Positions 24,379 through 33,500 of a DNA stretch of 64,000 bases are shown here, in pieces. The position numbers and the translations under genes are program-made. Under the pieces are notes generated by a model. The model saw nothing but the letters and a program-made list of their open reading frames with translations. It was not told the DNA's origin and searched no databases. Position 1 is the first letter of the stretch. Every line of letters begins with the position of its first letter. The stretch comes from JBBSDP01 sp038240605 (GTDB lineage Bacteria > Planctomycetota > Phycisphaerae > Tepidisphaerales > Tepidisphaeraceae), in the NCBI GenBank assembly GCA_038240605.1, contig JBBSDP010000002.1, forward strand, positions 152,606 through 216,605, given 5' to 3'.

Positions 24379-24480
24379 ATGCTCCAGCGTACGTCCAATC
24401 GCCCACGGACGCACGCGCGGGCGCCGGCAAATCCGCATGCGTCAACTCCACCTCGAAAACGTTTGTAGAAAACGGGCGCG

Positions 24481-25263
24481 CTAGGCGCGACGGCGCCGGG
24501 CCAGCAGTAACCCGGTGCCCCCTACCGTCAGAAGCGCAGCCGATGCCGGCTCGGGAACCGCGTTGATCGCGGCGAACCAGGCGTTCCCCATTTTGTTATA
24601 CCCGCTTTGATTGGGGTGGAGCCCGTCCGCCAGGTCAGTCGGCAGCACCACGCTGTGCAGATCGACAAAGGTCACCTTCTGGCCGAGGCCCGCATGCTGG
24701 CTGACGATGCCCGGCACGAAGGGGTTGAACTGGGTTTCGATCTGGGCTTCGAATGTCGGGATGTCGGTCCGCAAAAGCAGGTTGGACACGATCAGGTGGG
24801 CGTTGGGCCGGTCGGTCGTGATCTGGGTGATCAGGGAATCCAGGCGGTTGATCGCGGTAGACGTATTAAATTGCTGTCCGAAGTCGTTGGTGCCGATCAG
24901 CAGCAAAATAAAATCGGGCTGAATGCCCGAGTTAAACCAGATTCCGCCAGAATCGAGGTTGCCGGCAATCTGGTCGATCCGAAAGCCGGAGTGTCCCTCG
25001 TGATGGATCTGCCCGGCGTTAATCAGGGTGGTGGAGTTGTTGTCCGTCGCGCTCCCAATGAAATTGAAGCTCCGCGAAGCGCCCGACAGATCGTTAAAAA
25101 GCTGTGTGCGATATCCACCGGCCACCGGCACCCCGTCGGTGATCGAATCCCCCAGTGGCATGATCTGCGCAGATGGAGATCCCCATGCGTTGGAGGCGGC
25201 GAAGAAAACGCACAATCCCCATGAGCACGATGCTGTCCATCCGAGCCACGAGAATGTTTTCAC
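24481..25263 (-). CDS. SGNH/GDSL hydrolase with PEP-CTERM tail
   Basis: 260 aa, secreted. A signal peptide (CSWGLCVFFAASNAWG) precedes the SGNH blocks: IMPLGDSITDGVPVAGGYR with the nucleophilic serine, a glycine block in HSGFRIDQIAGN, LLIGTNDFG with the block III asparagine, and DGLHPNQSGY with the Asp-His pair. The C-terminus is a PEP-CTERM sorting signal (VPEPASAALL, a hydrophobic run, then ARRRRA). Likely substrates are acylated or acetylated glycans at the envelope. The GTG at 25263 is chosen because GAGG lies six bases upstream; the frame is open to 25335. Confidence 0.87.
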   Translation of the reverse strand: MKTFSWLGWTASCSWGLCVFFAASNAWGSPSAQIMPLGDSITDGVPVAGGYRTQLFNDLSGASRSFNFIGSATDNNSTTLINAGQIHHEGHSGFRIDQIAGNLDSGGIWFNSGIQPDFILLLIGTNDFGQQFNTSTAINRLDSLITQITTDRPNAHLIVSNLLLRTDIPTFEAQIETQFNPFVPGIVSQHAGLGQKVTFVDLHSVVLPTDLADGLHPNQSGYNKMGNAWFAAINAVPEPASAALLTVGGTGLLLARRRRA

Positions 25264-25444
25264 CACGATCCTCAATGTGCTGAACGCGCCATCCCCCTGT
25301 GACGGAATTGTACCAAGGTTGCCGCTTATCAACACGATCGTATGATGCCTGAGTCATCCCGCCAAGACCGATCAAACCCAGGGTGGCTGATCTGGGACCA
25401 TCGTTCGAAAACCGCGAATTTCACCTCCCCGAAAGCACGTCAAC

Positions 25445-25470
25445 GCCCCCGGTGCTTCCGTACCGGGGGC
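25445..25470 (-). terminator. Hairpin downstream of the lipoprotein gene
   Basis: GCCCCCGGT (25445-25453) and ACCGGGGGC (25462-25470) form a perfect 9-bp stem with an 8-base loop, 32 bases past the lipoprotein stop on the minus strand. There is no U-tract, so termination is only probable. Confidence 0.5.
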
Positions 25471-25502
25471 TTGAGCTATGGCGTTGGAACTTCAAATGCC
25501 GT

Positions 25503-25940
25503 TCAGCGTGATGATGTCGGATCGAAATAGATGCGATAGGTGTGATCCGCATCCATCTTACGCTCCACGACGCGCTGGCCGTCGAGCTTTACAGAACCGT
25601 CCGCCGGATCGAGCGTGAAGCGCTGGTCCCGGTCTACACGGCCAGCCCACATGAGCATTCCGCTGGAGGCATCGTTTACGTAGACCATGCCGCTGCGGTC
25701 GGGGCGATACGTCACGGCGTCATGTCCACTGACGGAGCGCACCTCTCGTGCCGTATCGGGGATATCCCGAGAGACGTTGGCGCGCGCCCTGTCGCCGTAA
25801 TCTCGGTCGTGCGCGACGACGACATCGCCGTTGACAGTACGCGTTCGCTCAACGTGGCGACCGTCCGATGATTCGCAGCCGACCGACAACCCGCACGTTC
25901 CCATGAAAGCAATTCCGAGCAATGCAGATGAGCGATACAT
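25503..25940 (-). CDS. Predicted lipoprotein, function unknown
   Basis: 145 aa. The N-terminus YRSSALLGIAFMGTCGLSVG followed by Cys gives a lipobox (LSVGC) about 22 residues in. The mature part is charged and hydrophilic (DGRHVERTRTVNGDVVVAHD), with a central AREVRSVSGHDAVTYRPDRS and a C-terminal FTLDPADGSVKLDGQRVVE. No family is recognised. The ATG at 25940 has GGAGG seven bases upstream, which decides the start over a longer open frame to 26081. Confidence 0.75.
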   Translation of the reverse strand: MYRSSALLGIAFMGTCGLSVGCESSDGRHVERTRTVNGDVVVAHDRDYGDRARANVSRDIPDTAREVRSVSGHDAVTYRPDRSGMVYVNDASSGMLMWAGRVDRDQRFTLDPADGSVKLDGQRVVERKMDADHTYRIYFDPTSSR

Positions 25941-26219
25941 AAGAGGCCTCCGGGCAAGGATTATGCTCCCTAACAAGGCCGCACGCGCGACCGACCTCAG
26001 CATCGAGCAAAGCGTGTTCCGAAACTCGGCGAATCGATCACTCGGCAGGTTCGACGGCCTTTCCGACCCCGCGACGAGCATTTGTCATTGCCCCGAAGTC
26101 GAATCGCCTCCGCCAACGTGACCCACAATGTCGCCGGGCTGTGCTTCGCTTAGACTTTGTCCGAGCGACAGGAGTGGTGGGGTGATCGTTCATTCGCCTG
26201 GAGACGTTTGAGACTGAAC

Positions 26220-29200
26220 TTACGATCTGCCTGTTCGCCCGGCAAGGCTGGCCACGGTGGCGATCAGTTCCGCGGGCTCCACTGGCTTGGCGATGTGCGT
26301 CTGGTAACCCGCCAGCATGGCCCGGCGTCGGTCATCGGAACGGGCATAGGCAGTCAGGGCGATTGCCGGAACATCGCCTCCTCCTGTCGGTCCCAATGCC
26401 CTGACGTTGCGGATCAGCACGTATCCGTCTTCGCCTGGCATACCGATGTCGGATAAGAGCACGTCCGGCTTTTCCAGCCGGATGGCTTCGAGCGCTTCCG
26501 CGGCAGACGAGGCGATCGTGACGATCGCTTCGCAGTCTTCCAGCACCCGTTTCACCAGCAGGCGTGCGTCGAGTTCATCGTCCACGACGAGCACTCGCAC
26601 GCCGCTCAGCTTGATGCAGGCGTCTACCGCGGACGGGGGCAGGGCGAAATCCGCCGCGGGGTGACGCCGTTCCACCTCTGGCAACGAGGTGGGAAGCAGA
26701 GGGGTCAACGGAAGTGTGACGGCGAACGTCGAACCCTGACCTGGTCCCCCACTCGCGGCCCGAACCGTTCCCCCGTGAAGCTCCACCAGTTGCTTGACGA
26801 TGCTCAGTCCGAGCCCCAGCCCGCCGTGCGTACGTGTTGAAGTGGCGTCACCCTGCCGGAAGCGGTCGAACACATGAGGAAGGAATTCGGGCCGGATCCC
26901 TTCGCCGGTGTCGATGACGCTGATTTCCAGGTGTGAATTCACCCGCTCCAGAACCACCTGCACCCGTCCTCCGCGCGGTGTGAACTTGACGCCGTTGGAA
27001 AGCAAATTCCAGAAGATCTGCTGGAGGCGATTGGGGTCGCCGCTCACTGTCGGTGACACGGGATCCAGCACCATCTGAAATCGCACACCCTTTGCATTGG
27101 CCGCGGGGCGCACGGTCTCGACCGCCGCCTGCACGACCGCGGCAAGGTCGACCCGCTGCACGTCGAGCCGGACCTTGCCGCTGATGATCCGGCTCATGTC
27201 CAGCAGGTCTTCGATGATTTGCGTCTGAGCGCGGGCGTTGCGCTCGATCGTCCGCAGGCCTTCCGCCAGGTCCGCCTCGTCCCTGGTTCCGCTGGCAAGG
27301 ATCTGCGACCATCCCAGGATGGCGTTTAGCGGGGTGCGAAGCTCGTGGCTCAGGTTCGCGAGGAACTCGTCCTTCATCCGGCTGGCGCGCTCGGCCTGGG
27401 CCCGCGCCGCCCGCTCGCTGTCGAGCAGGTGTTCGTTCTCCGCCTGGAGCTGTTTCTGATCGTGAATGTCGGTGCAGGTGCCGTACCAGCGGACGATGCG
27501 GGCGTCACCATCGCGTATCGGCAACGCCCGCGCGAGGAACCAGCGGTAGTTCCGGTCGCCGCCCCTCACTCGGAACTCGATCGTGTATGGCTCCCCCGAG
27601 CGGAGCGATAACGACCACGACTCGCACGCCCGTGGAAGATCATCCGGGTGGATATACCGATCCCAAACCGCCGTATCCCCGGCATCGTGGGGGAGGTCGA
27701 TGTACTCAAACCAGCGGCGGTTGTAATAGTCGAGGACGCCATCGGGGCGCGCCGCCCAGACGATCTGCGGCATCGCATCGGCGAGCCGCCGCAGGTTCTG
27801 CTCGCTCTGCCGGAGCGCCCGCGCGACGCGGGCGCGTTCGATGTAAGCCCACGACCGCTCCACGACCGCTTCGACGAGGCCCACTTCGTCGGCGCTCCAT
27901 CGGCGCGGCGTCGTCTGGTGGACGGCCATCATGGCAAGCAGCTGCCCGCCCCGGACAAGCGGGCAACAGACGATCGCCTTGATCGCGATCGCGTTGAACG
28001 TCTCGGCGCCTTCCTGCGGCGTGAGCTCCGCGGCCACGTCGTTCACGACCAGCGTGTGACCCGCTCGCTGCGCAGTGGCGGCGCGGGATCCGAAGTTCGA
28101 CAGCCGGTACCTGCCCGCGCTGCTGGCGCATCCGTCGGCGTAGTCCGGGTGAATGATGAAGTGCTCGCCGTCAGCCTCGACGTCGGCGTCCGCGCATCGC
28201 GACGCCCCCAGGTGCACGCCCAAATGTCGAACCGCCGCCGCCACCACCTCCTCAGGCTCGATCAACTGGCTCGTCATTTCGCCCAGCTCGCTGAGGAAAC
28301 GGAAGCGCTGCTCGCTGGACCGCAGCGCTGCCTCGGCCACCTTTCGATCGGTCACATCACTGGTTGCGCCAAGCATCCGCACCGGCTGGCCTGTGCTGTC
28401 GTGGAAGACCCGCCCGTTGGTCGTGAGCCAGCGGACCGCCCCATTATCGTGCCTCACGCGGAATTCGATTTCGTAGGGTGAGCCGGTCGAGACCGAATTC
28501 TGGATCGCGGCCTGCACCCGATCCACGTCGTCGGGGTGAACGATCTGGGCGAAGGCCGCGATCGTTCCCGGGAACTCACCGGGCCGCACGCCGTGGAACT
28601 CGTAGACCCGCTCGGACCATGCCACCTTTCCGCTGACGATGTCCCAGTCCCACGTTCCCGTGTTGCCCGCGTCCATCCCCAGCCGCAGGCGCTCCTCGCT
28701 TTCCTTCAGCGCCGCTTCCTGCCGCCGCCGTTCGGTGATGTCGCGGATCTGGCCCGTGAAGGAAGGCGGGCCTTCCACGGCCATGCGGGTGATCGACAGC
28801 TCGATGGGAAATTCCGATCCATCCTTGCGGACCGCCGGCAGCTCCAGGCGCCGGCCGATCACCGCGCCCTCGCCCGTCGCGAGGAACCTGGCGAGTCCCG
28901 CCCGGTGCGGGTCCCTCAAGGCCGGCGGGATGATCAGCTCCGCCATCTCGCGCCCGATGACCTCGTTGCGGGTGTAGCCGAAGGTCTGTTCGGCGGCGGG
29001 GTTCCACTCGGTCACGCGACCCGCATGGTCCATCGACACAATGCAGTCGAGCGCCGCGTGGAGGATCGCCGCAGTTCGCGCCTCGCTTCGCGCCAGGGCC
29101 TCTTCGGCACGCCGACGGCGGATGAACTGCCCGACCTGCCTGCCGACGACGAGCATCATGTCAACCAGCGGTTCGTCGGGCGATCGGACCCGCTCGCTGA

Positions 29201-29996
29201 AGAACTCCATCACGCCGAGGACCTGCTCACCCGCAAAGATCGGAAAACCAATGGCCCCGTGAAGGCCGGCTTGAATGGCCGCCTGGCGTCTGGGGAAATT
29301 GTCTTCCTCAGCGACGTCCGTGATCAGGGCAGGCGCGCCGCTGGCCCATACTCGTCCGGGTAGACCCACATCGGCAGCGAACGTGATCTGCCGGATCATC
29401 GCTTCGAACTGCGGCATCGAAAATGTAGGGTTGCTCCACCCCTGGAGCCAGCGCAAGACATCCCGTTGCGGCGCGACCTCCCATAGGTTTCCGCACTGCC
29501 AGCCGGACGTGCGGCAAACCGCCTCGATGACCGCCGGTATAGCCTCGTGGAGATGGGTGGCTTCAGCCAGAACGCGGCTGACGGCATGTTCGGTCACGAG
29601 CCGAGCTTCGGCCAGCTTTCGCGCAGTCCGGTCCCGCATCAGCTTGGCGTACCCGACGAGCGCGCCCCCCTCGTCCAGCACCGCGGTCATCACGCCGCTG
29701 GCGTAGAACCGCGACCCGTCCTTGCGGACGTGCCACCGCTCATCGGTTGCCCGGCCGGCCTGGGCGGCGGTTTTCAGCTCCTGCTCCGGCAGGCCGCGCG
29801 CCCGGTCCTCGGATGTGAACACTACGCCGCCTGGCTGGCCGAGAATCTCCTCTTCCTTGTAACCGAGGATCCGCTCCGCTCCCTGGTTCCAACTGGAGAC
29901 AAGTCCGTTCACGTCCATCATGAAGATGGCGTAGTCGGTGACGTGCTCGATCAAGAGCCGGTAACGGCGTTCGATCTCTTGCGGGGTCTCGGTCAT
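26220..29996 (-). CDS. Hybrid sensor histidine kinase with multiple PAS and GAF domains
   Basis: 1258 aa, soluble, no membrane segment. Order of domains: PAS (about 10-130), GAF (about 145-300), PAS (about 310-430), PAS/PAC (about 435-560), GAF (about 575-725), PAS/PAC (about 735-860), HisKA with the phospho-histidine near 883 in LSHELRTPLNAIL, an HATPase with IFWNLLSNGVKFTP, DTGEGI and GGLGLGLSIV, and a receiver domain with the aspartate near 1182 in LLSDIGMPGEDG and lysine in HIAKPVEP. Cytosolic sensing of several ligands or redox/light states is likely. No separate response-regulator gene is adjacent; the output is probably phosphotransfer from its own receiver. Confidence 0.93.
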   Translation of the reverse strand: MTETPQEIERRYRLLIEHVTDYAIFMMDVNGLVSSWNQGAERILGYKEEEILGQPGGVVFTSEDRARGLPEQELKTAAQAGRATDERWHVRKDGSRFYASGVMTAVLDEGGALVGYAKLMRDRTARKLAEARLVTEHAVSRVLAEATHLHEAIPAVIEAVCRTSGWQCGNLWEVAPQRDVLRWLQGWSNPTFSMPQFEAMIRQITFAADVGLPGRVWASGAPALITDVAEEDNFPRRQAAIQAGLHGAIGFPIFAGEQVLGVMEFFSERVRSPDEPLVDMMLVVGRQVGQFIRRRRAEEALARSEARTAAILHAALDCIVSMDHAGRVTEWNPAAEQTFGYTRNEVIGREMAELIIPPALRDPHRAGLARFLATGEGAVIGRRLELPAVRKDGSEFPIELSITRMAVEGPPSFTGQIRDITERRRQEAALKESEERLRLGMDAGNTGTWDWDIVSGKVAWSERVYEFHGVRPGEFPGTIAAFAQIVHPDDVDRVQAAIQNSVSTGSPYEIEFRVRHDNGAVRWLTTNGRVFHDSTGQPVRMLGATSDVTDRKVAEAALRSSEQRFRFLSELGEMTSQLIEPEEVVAAAVRHLGVHLGASRCADADVEADGEHFIIHPDYADGCASSAGRYRLSNFGSRAATAQRAGHTLVVNDVAAELTPQEGAETFNAIAIKAIVCCPLVRGGQLLAMMAVHQTTPRRWSADEVGLVEAVVERSWAYIERARVARALRQSEQNLRRLADAMPQIVWAARPDGVLDYYNRRWFEYIDLPHDAGDTAVWDRYIHPDDLPRACESWSLSLRSGEPYTIEFRVRGGDRNYRWFLARALPIRDGDARIVRWYGTCTDIHDQKQLQAENEHLLDSERAARAQAERASRMKDEFLANLSHELRTPLNAILGWSQILASGTRDEADLAEGLRTIERNARAQTQIIEDLLDMSRIISGKVRLDVQRVDLAAVVQAAVETVRPAANAKGVRFQMVLDPVSPTVSGDPNRLQQIFWNLLSNGVKFTPRGGRVQVVLERVNSHLEISVIDTGEGIRPEFLPHVFDRFRQGDATSTRTHGGLGLGLSIVKQLVELHGGTVRAASGGPGQGSTFAVTLPLTPLLPTSLPEVERRHPAADFALPPSAVDACIKLSGVRVLVVDDELDARLLVKRVLEDCEAIVTIASSAAEALEAIRLEKPDVLLSDIGMPGEDGYVLIRNVRALGPTGGGDVPAIALTAYARSDDRRRAMLAGYQTHIAKPVEPAELIATVASLAGRTGRS

Positions 29997-30044
29997 GCGG
30001 TGGACAGCTTAGGAAGCAACGGGCTTGGATGAAACCCCGATGCG

Positions 30045-30527
30045 TCACGAGAGGCGTGCGCGGAGCCGCGCTGCGCGCCGTTGCTCCGCCTGAGCATACC
30101 GGCGGATCTCGTCCTCCGTTTCCGGCACAACCGGCGTGATCGCAACCGGACGCAGTGAATCATCGACCCCCACGAACGTGAAGTAAGCGGAAAAAATTTG
30201 CCGGCGTTCCAGCGTCTTGAAGTCCTCGGCAAAGACTTTGACGCCGACCTCCATGCTCGTGTGCCACACGCGATTGACCGCCGCCTGAAAGACGAGGATA
30301 TCGCCATGGCGCGCGGGGCCGAGGAAGCGGACGGAATCAACGCCGAGCGTGACGCATGAGCGGCCGGCGTGGCGCGATGCGACCACCGCCGCAACCCGGT
30401 CCGCCTGTTCGAGGACCCGTCCGCCAAAGAGGGTGCCGACCGGGTTGAGGTCGTTGGGAAACACCATGGCGGTCTGGTCGTGGATGGCGGAGTCCCTGAC
30501 GCGCCTGGGCTGAAGTGGATTGGTCAT
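30045..30527 (-). CDS. Acyl-CoA thioesterase, YciA-like hotdog fold
   Basis: 160 aa, one hotdog domain. MVFPNDLNPVGTLFGGRVLE is the characteristic active-site segment, with the catalytic aspartate in the following helix EQADRVAAVVA. CVTLGVDSVRFLGPARHGDI and TSMEVGVKVFAED are typical of the acyl-CoA thioesterase 7/YciA group. It hydrolyses acyl-CoA, usually as a hexamer in the cytoplasm. It lies 27 bases downstream of the DUF748 gene and 48 upstream of the kinase gene on the same strand, so the three may be co-transcribed. Confidence 0.88.
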   Translation of the reverse strand: MTNPLQPRRVRDSAIHDQTAMVFPNDLNPVGTLFGGRVLEQADRVAAVVASRHAGRSCVTLGVDSVRFLGPARHGDILVFQAAVNRVWHTSMEVGVKVFAEDFKTLERRQIFSAYFTFVGVDDSLRPVAITPVVPETEDEIRRYAQAEQRRAARLRARLS

Positions 30528-30554
30528 TGATCAAAGAGGCGGCTTGCCCCCGTT

Positions 30555-33500
30555 TCAGCCTCGCTTCTTCGTCAAGACGACAACGACGTGACCGCCGTCC
30601 TGATCGGGCGTCGGAGCGAACGTGGGATGGATGATGTGGATTCGCTGGTCGATCCCGGGGATCGCGCCGCGGTGAATCGCGTCGCGCACCGCGTCCAGCC
30701 GCTGGCTGCCCATTTCCAGGCAGGCCGCCCGTGTTCGGCGCGGCGTCTGTCGATCCGCGCCGGGACGCAGCAGCTCGTAGAGGCGATCGAGGGCGTCTTC
30801 GGTTTGTGCCAGTTCGCGGTCGATTTGACGCAGGCGTTGAGCCGAAGGGGCCGGCGTGCTGCCCGACCACGCGGCCAGCTCGCCGCGTGCTTCGCCGGCA
30901 ACGGTGGTGCGGGTCGCCACAAGCTCTGCCTTGTGGGTGCGGAGCTGCGTGGCGAGCAGGAGGCACGTGTCGGGAGACGGGTTCGCCCGGACCGCGGCGC
31001 GAGAGACGTCACCCTCGTTCAGGACATGCGTAAGCGTGACTTCCAAAGACTTGTCATCACGCAGTTTCTTCAGCAGCACGGCCAGCGCGCGGGTGTCGTC
31101 GGTAGACAAAACAGCGTCGCCGGCGGCAAACGGCAGCATGATCGGCTCAAGCTTGTCCTTTCCCTTCCCCACATCCAGCCCGACGATTCCCGCCAGCGCA
31201 TTGACCCCCTTCACGGGCGCACTAGCAATCGCCGTAATGACGACTGATGCGACCGCGCCGACCATCTGTCCTCCGACGCTTTCCACCTTTCCCTTTTCCA
31301 CCGGCGCGCTGATTGGGATCGTGATGCCGCCATCCGGGTCCTGCATGACCTTGATCGCACCGTCGAGCGGGATCGGCAGCTTCAGAGCGCGCTGAATGGG
31401 GCCATCGGGCGGTTCGTCCACGCTTAAATCAGTCAGGACAAACTTGGAGCGGGTCTGAATGCTTCCGTCGCCAGGAAAACGCAGGTCGGTGCTCGCGTCC
31501 AGATTGCCGGCGTTCAGCGTCACGCCCAGCGCGTGAGCCACGCCGCGAAAGCCACTGAGATCCACGGCGTTGAGCGAGCTTTTTGCCCAGCCCTTCGTGG
31601 CCGGGTAGAGCGACAACGCGCCGCTTGAAGCGACCTGCGCGAACAGCTCGCGCTGCTCCGTGCCGCTCGACGCGTTACGGCTCGGAAGGGCTACCTTGCC
31701 GGAATTCGCCAGCAGGCTGAATCGGAACGGGCGATCTTCAAATGTGGCCAGGTTCGATACATCACGCGCCTCAAAATCCAATCCCTGAACCGGTACGTCC
31801 AGCGGCGGGTCCATCACGCGATCTTCGAAGCGAATGTCGGCGCCGCTGATCGTCAACTTGTCGATTCGGATCTCGTGAGCCGGCCGAACAGACGCGACCG
31901 GCGCAATGGCCGGCGCGGCAGGTGGTGGCGGTGGAGATGCGACCGCGGGGTGCGGTTTGGCCGGCTGGGTGTCCGGCACACCAAACGTCATCAACTCGGG
32001 CGGCAGCTTGAGCACCATGCCGGCGACGTGCAAGCCGTCCTTATCTCGAAACGCACGACCCTGTGGCTTGGTAATTTCCACCGAGTGAAGGAGAAGATTG
32101 CCGTCGGACGGGGTGTAACGAATTCCGTCGGCGCGAACTTCCTCGACGCCGGCCAGCACCGGCCCATCCGCCTTCTCCCGAAACTCAACCTGGTTCAGGA
32201 CGAACTCGGCCTCGATCGGCTTGGAGAGATCGAAGCCCACCGGTCGAGCCGGCTGCAACTTTGCCTGCGCCTCCAGGTGCGCGTGAAAGCGCCCCTCGCT
32301 CAAATCGGCGCCGTCGAGCTGCTCCTTCATCTCCGGGAGCCAATCGGTCAGGCCCGTGCCGCGGATGGCGCTGGCCGTCAGATCGACGGACAGCGTCGGA
32401 CGCGAAGCGAACGGCGTGAGGCGGGCGTCCACGAGAAATGCTCCAACGATCGGATCCACCGCGCCGGTGACTCGCACCGCCACGGGCGGACGTGAATCGG
32501 GGTCATCGCCGAGCAGCTCGATGCGCTTGGAATTTCGAACGGTGACCCTAGACAGCACCAGGGAAGCCGACCCGCGCCGGCTTTCATCCAAATACCGGAC
32601 CCGGCTCAACTCGACGTTCAACCGATCCAGCGTGACCAACGGAAGACGCTGGAGAACCTGCGCCGCGGATGGAAGCGTCGTGGGCGCGCCCGCGGCAGCA
32701 ACCGCGACTGGCGCGGCGGACAGTCTCGACGTCGGCGCTTCCAAAGGCGGCGCTGCTGGCGCGGTCGGCTTCGTGGCGGATGTGCCCGGAGCGGTCGGCG
32801 CGATCGCAAGCCCGCCGGCGAAGAGTGTTCCATCTTTCGCCTTTCGCAGATCCGCCTCGAATCCTGTGAAGGCCACTTCATCGATCGCGACCACGCGATG
32901 CGGCGAGTCGAGCCTGGCTAGATTGATCGCCGCTCTGTCAAATTTGAAGACCGGCTCACCTTTCGCCCCGTCTCGAAGTTCAGTTGCGCCAAGCGCGAAG
33001 CTGCCCTTCTCCCCCCCGCCGGCGGCGCGAACGATGTCAACATCAACGGTCGTGTTCAGCCGGCCGTCTTCCAGCGCGAGCCGGATTCCGGGGGGGAGAT
33101 AGTTTCCGATCCGGTCCGGGCGTATCCCGTCGGCGTTGACGGCAACGTGCAGCGACGGCGCAACCGGAGAGGCGGAGAGCGAGCCCGTGATCGCAACCTG
33201 GTCGACGCACTCCTCGGCTGACAAATGCACATCCATTTTGGCCGGCGGCGCCGCGCGACCGAGGACGAGGTTCGAGAGGTTCAAGTCAGCATGGGCAACG
33301 GTCGACATCGGTTGCCGTGTGGCTTTGTCGGAGAACGCAACACTGGCGCCCGTGACGTTGATTTGTCGAATCGTCGCCGGAAATGTTGCGTTCAGGGACA
33401 ATGCCCTCAGCAAACCTGCCAGCGGATCGGCGACGATCTGGCCGACGGAAATTCCCGATTGGGGCGGCGCGGGGACGGGGACCAGATGAATGCCGGCGAC

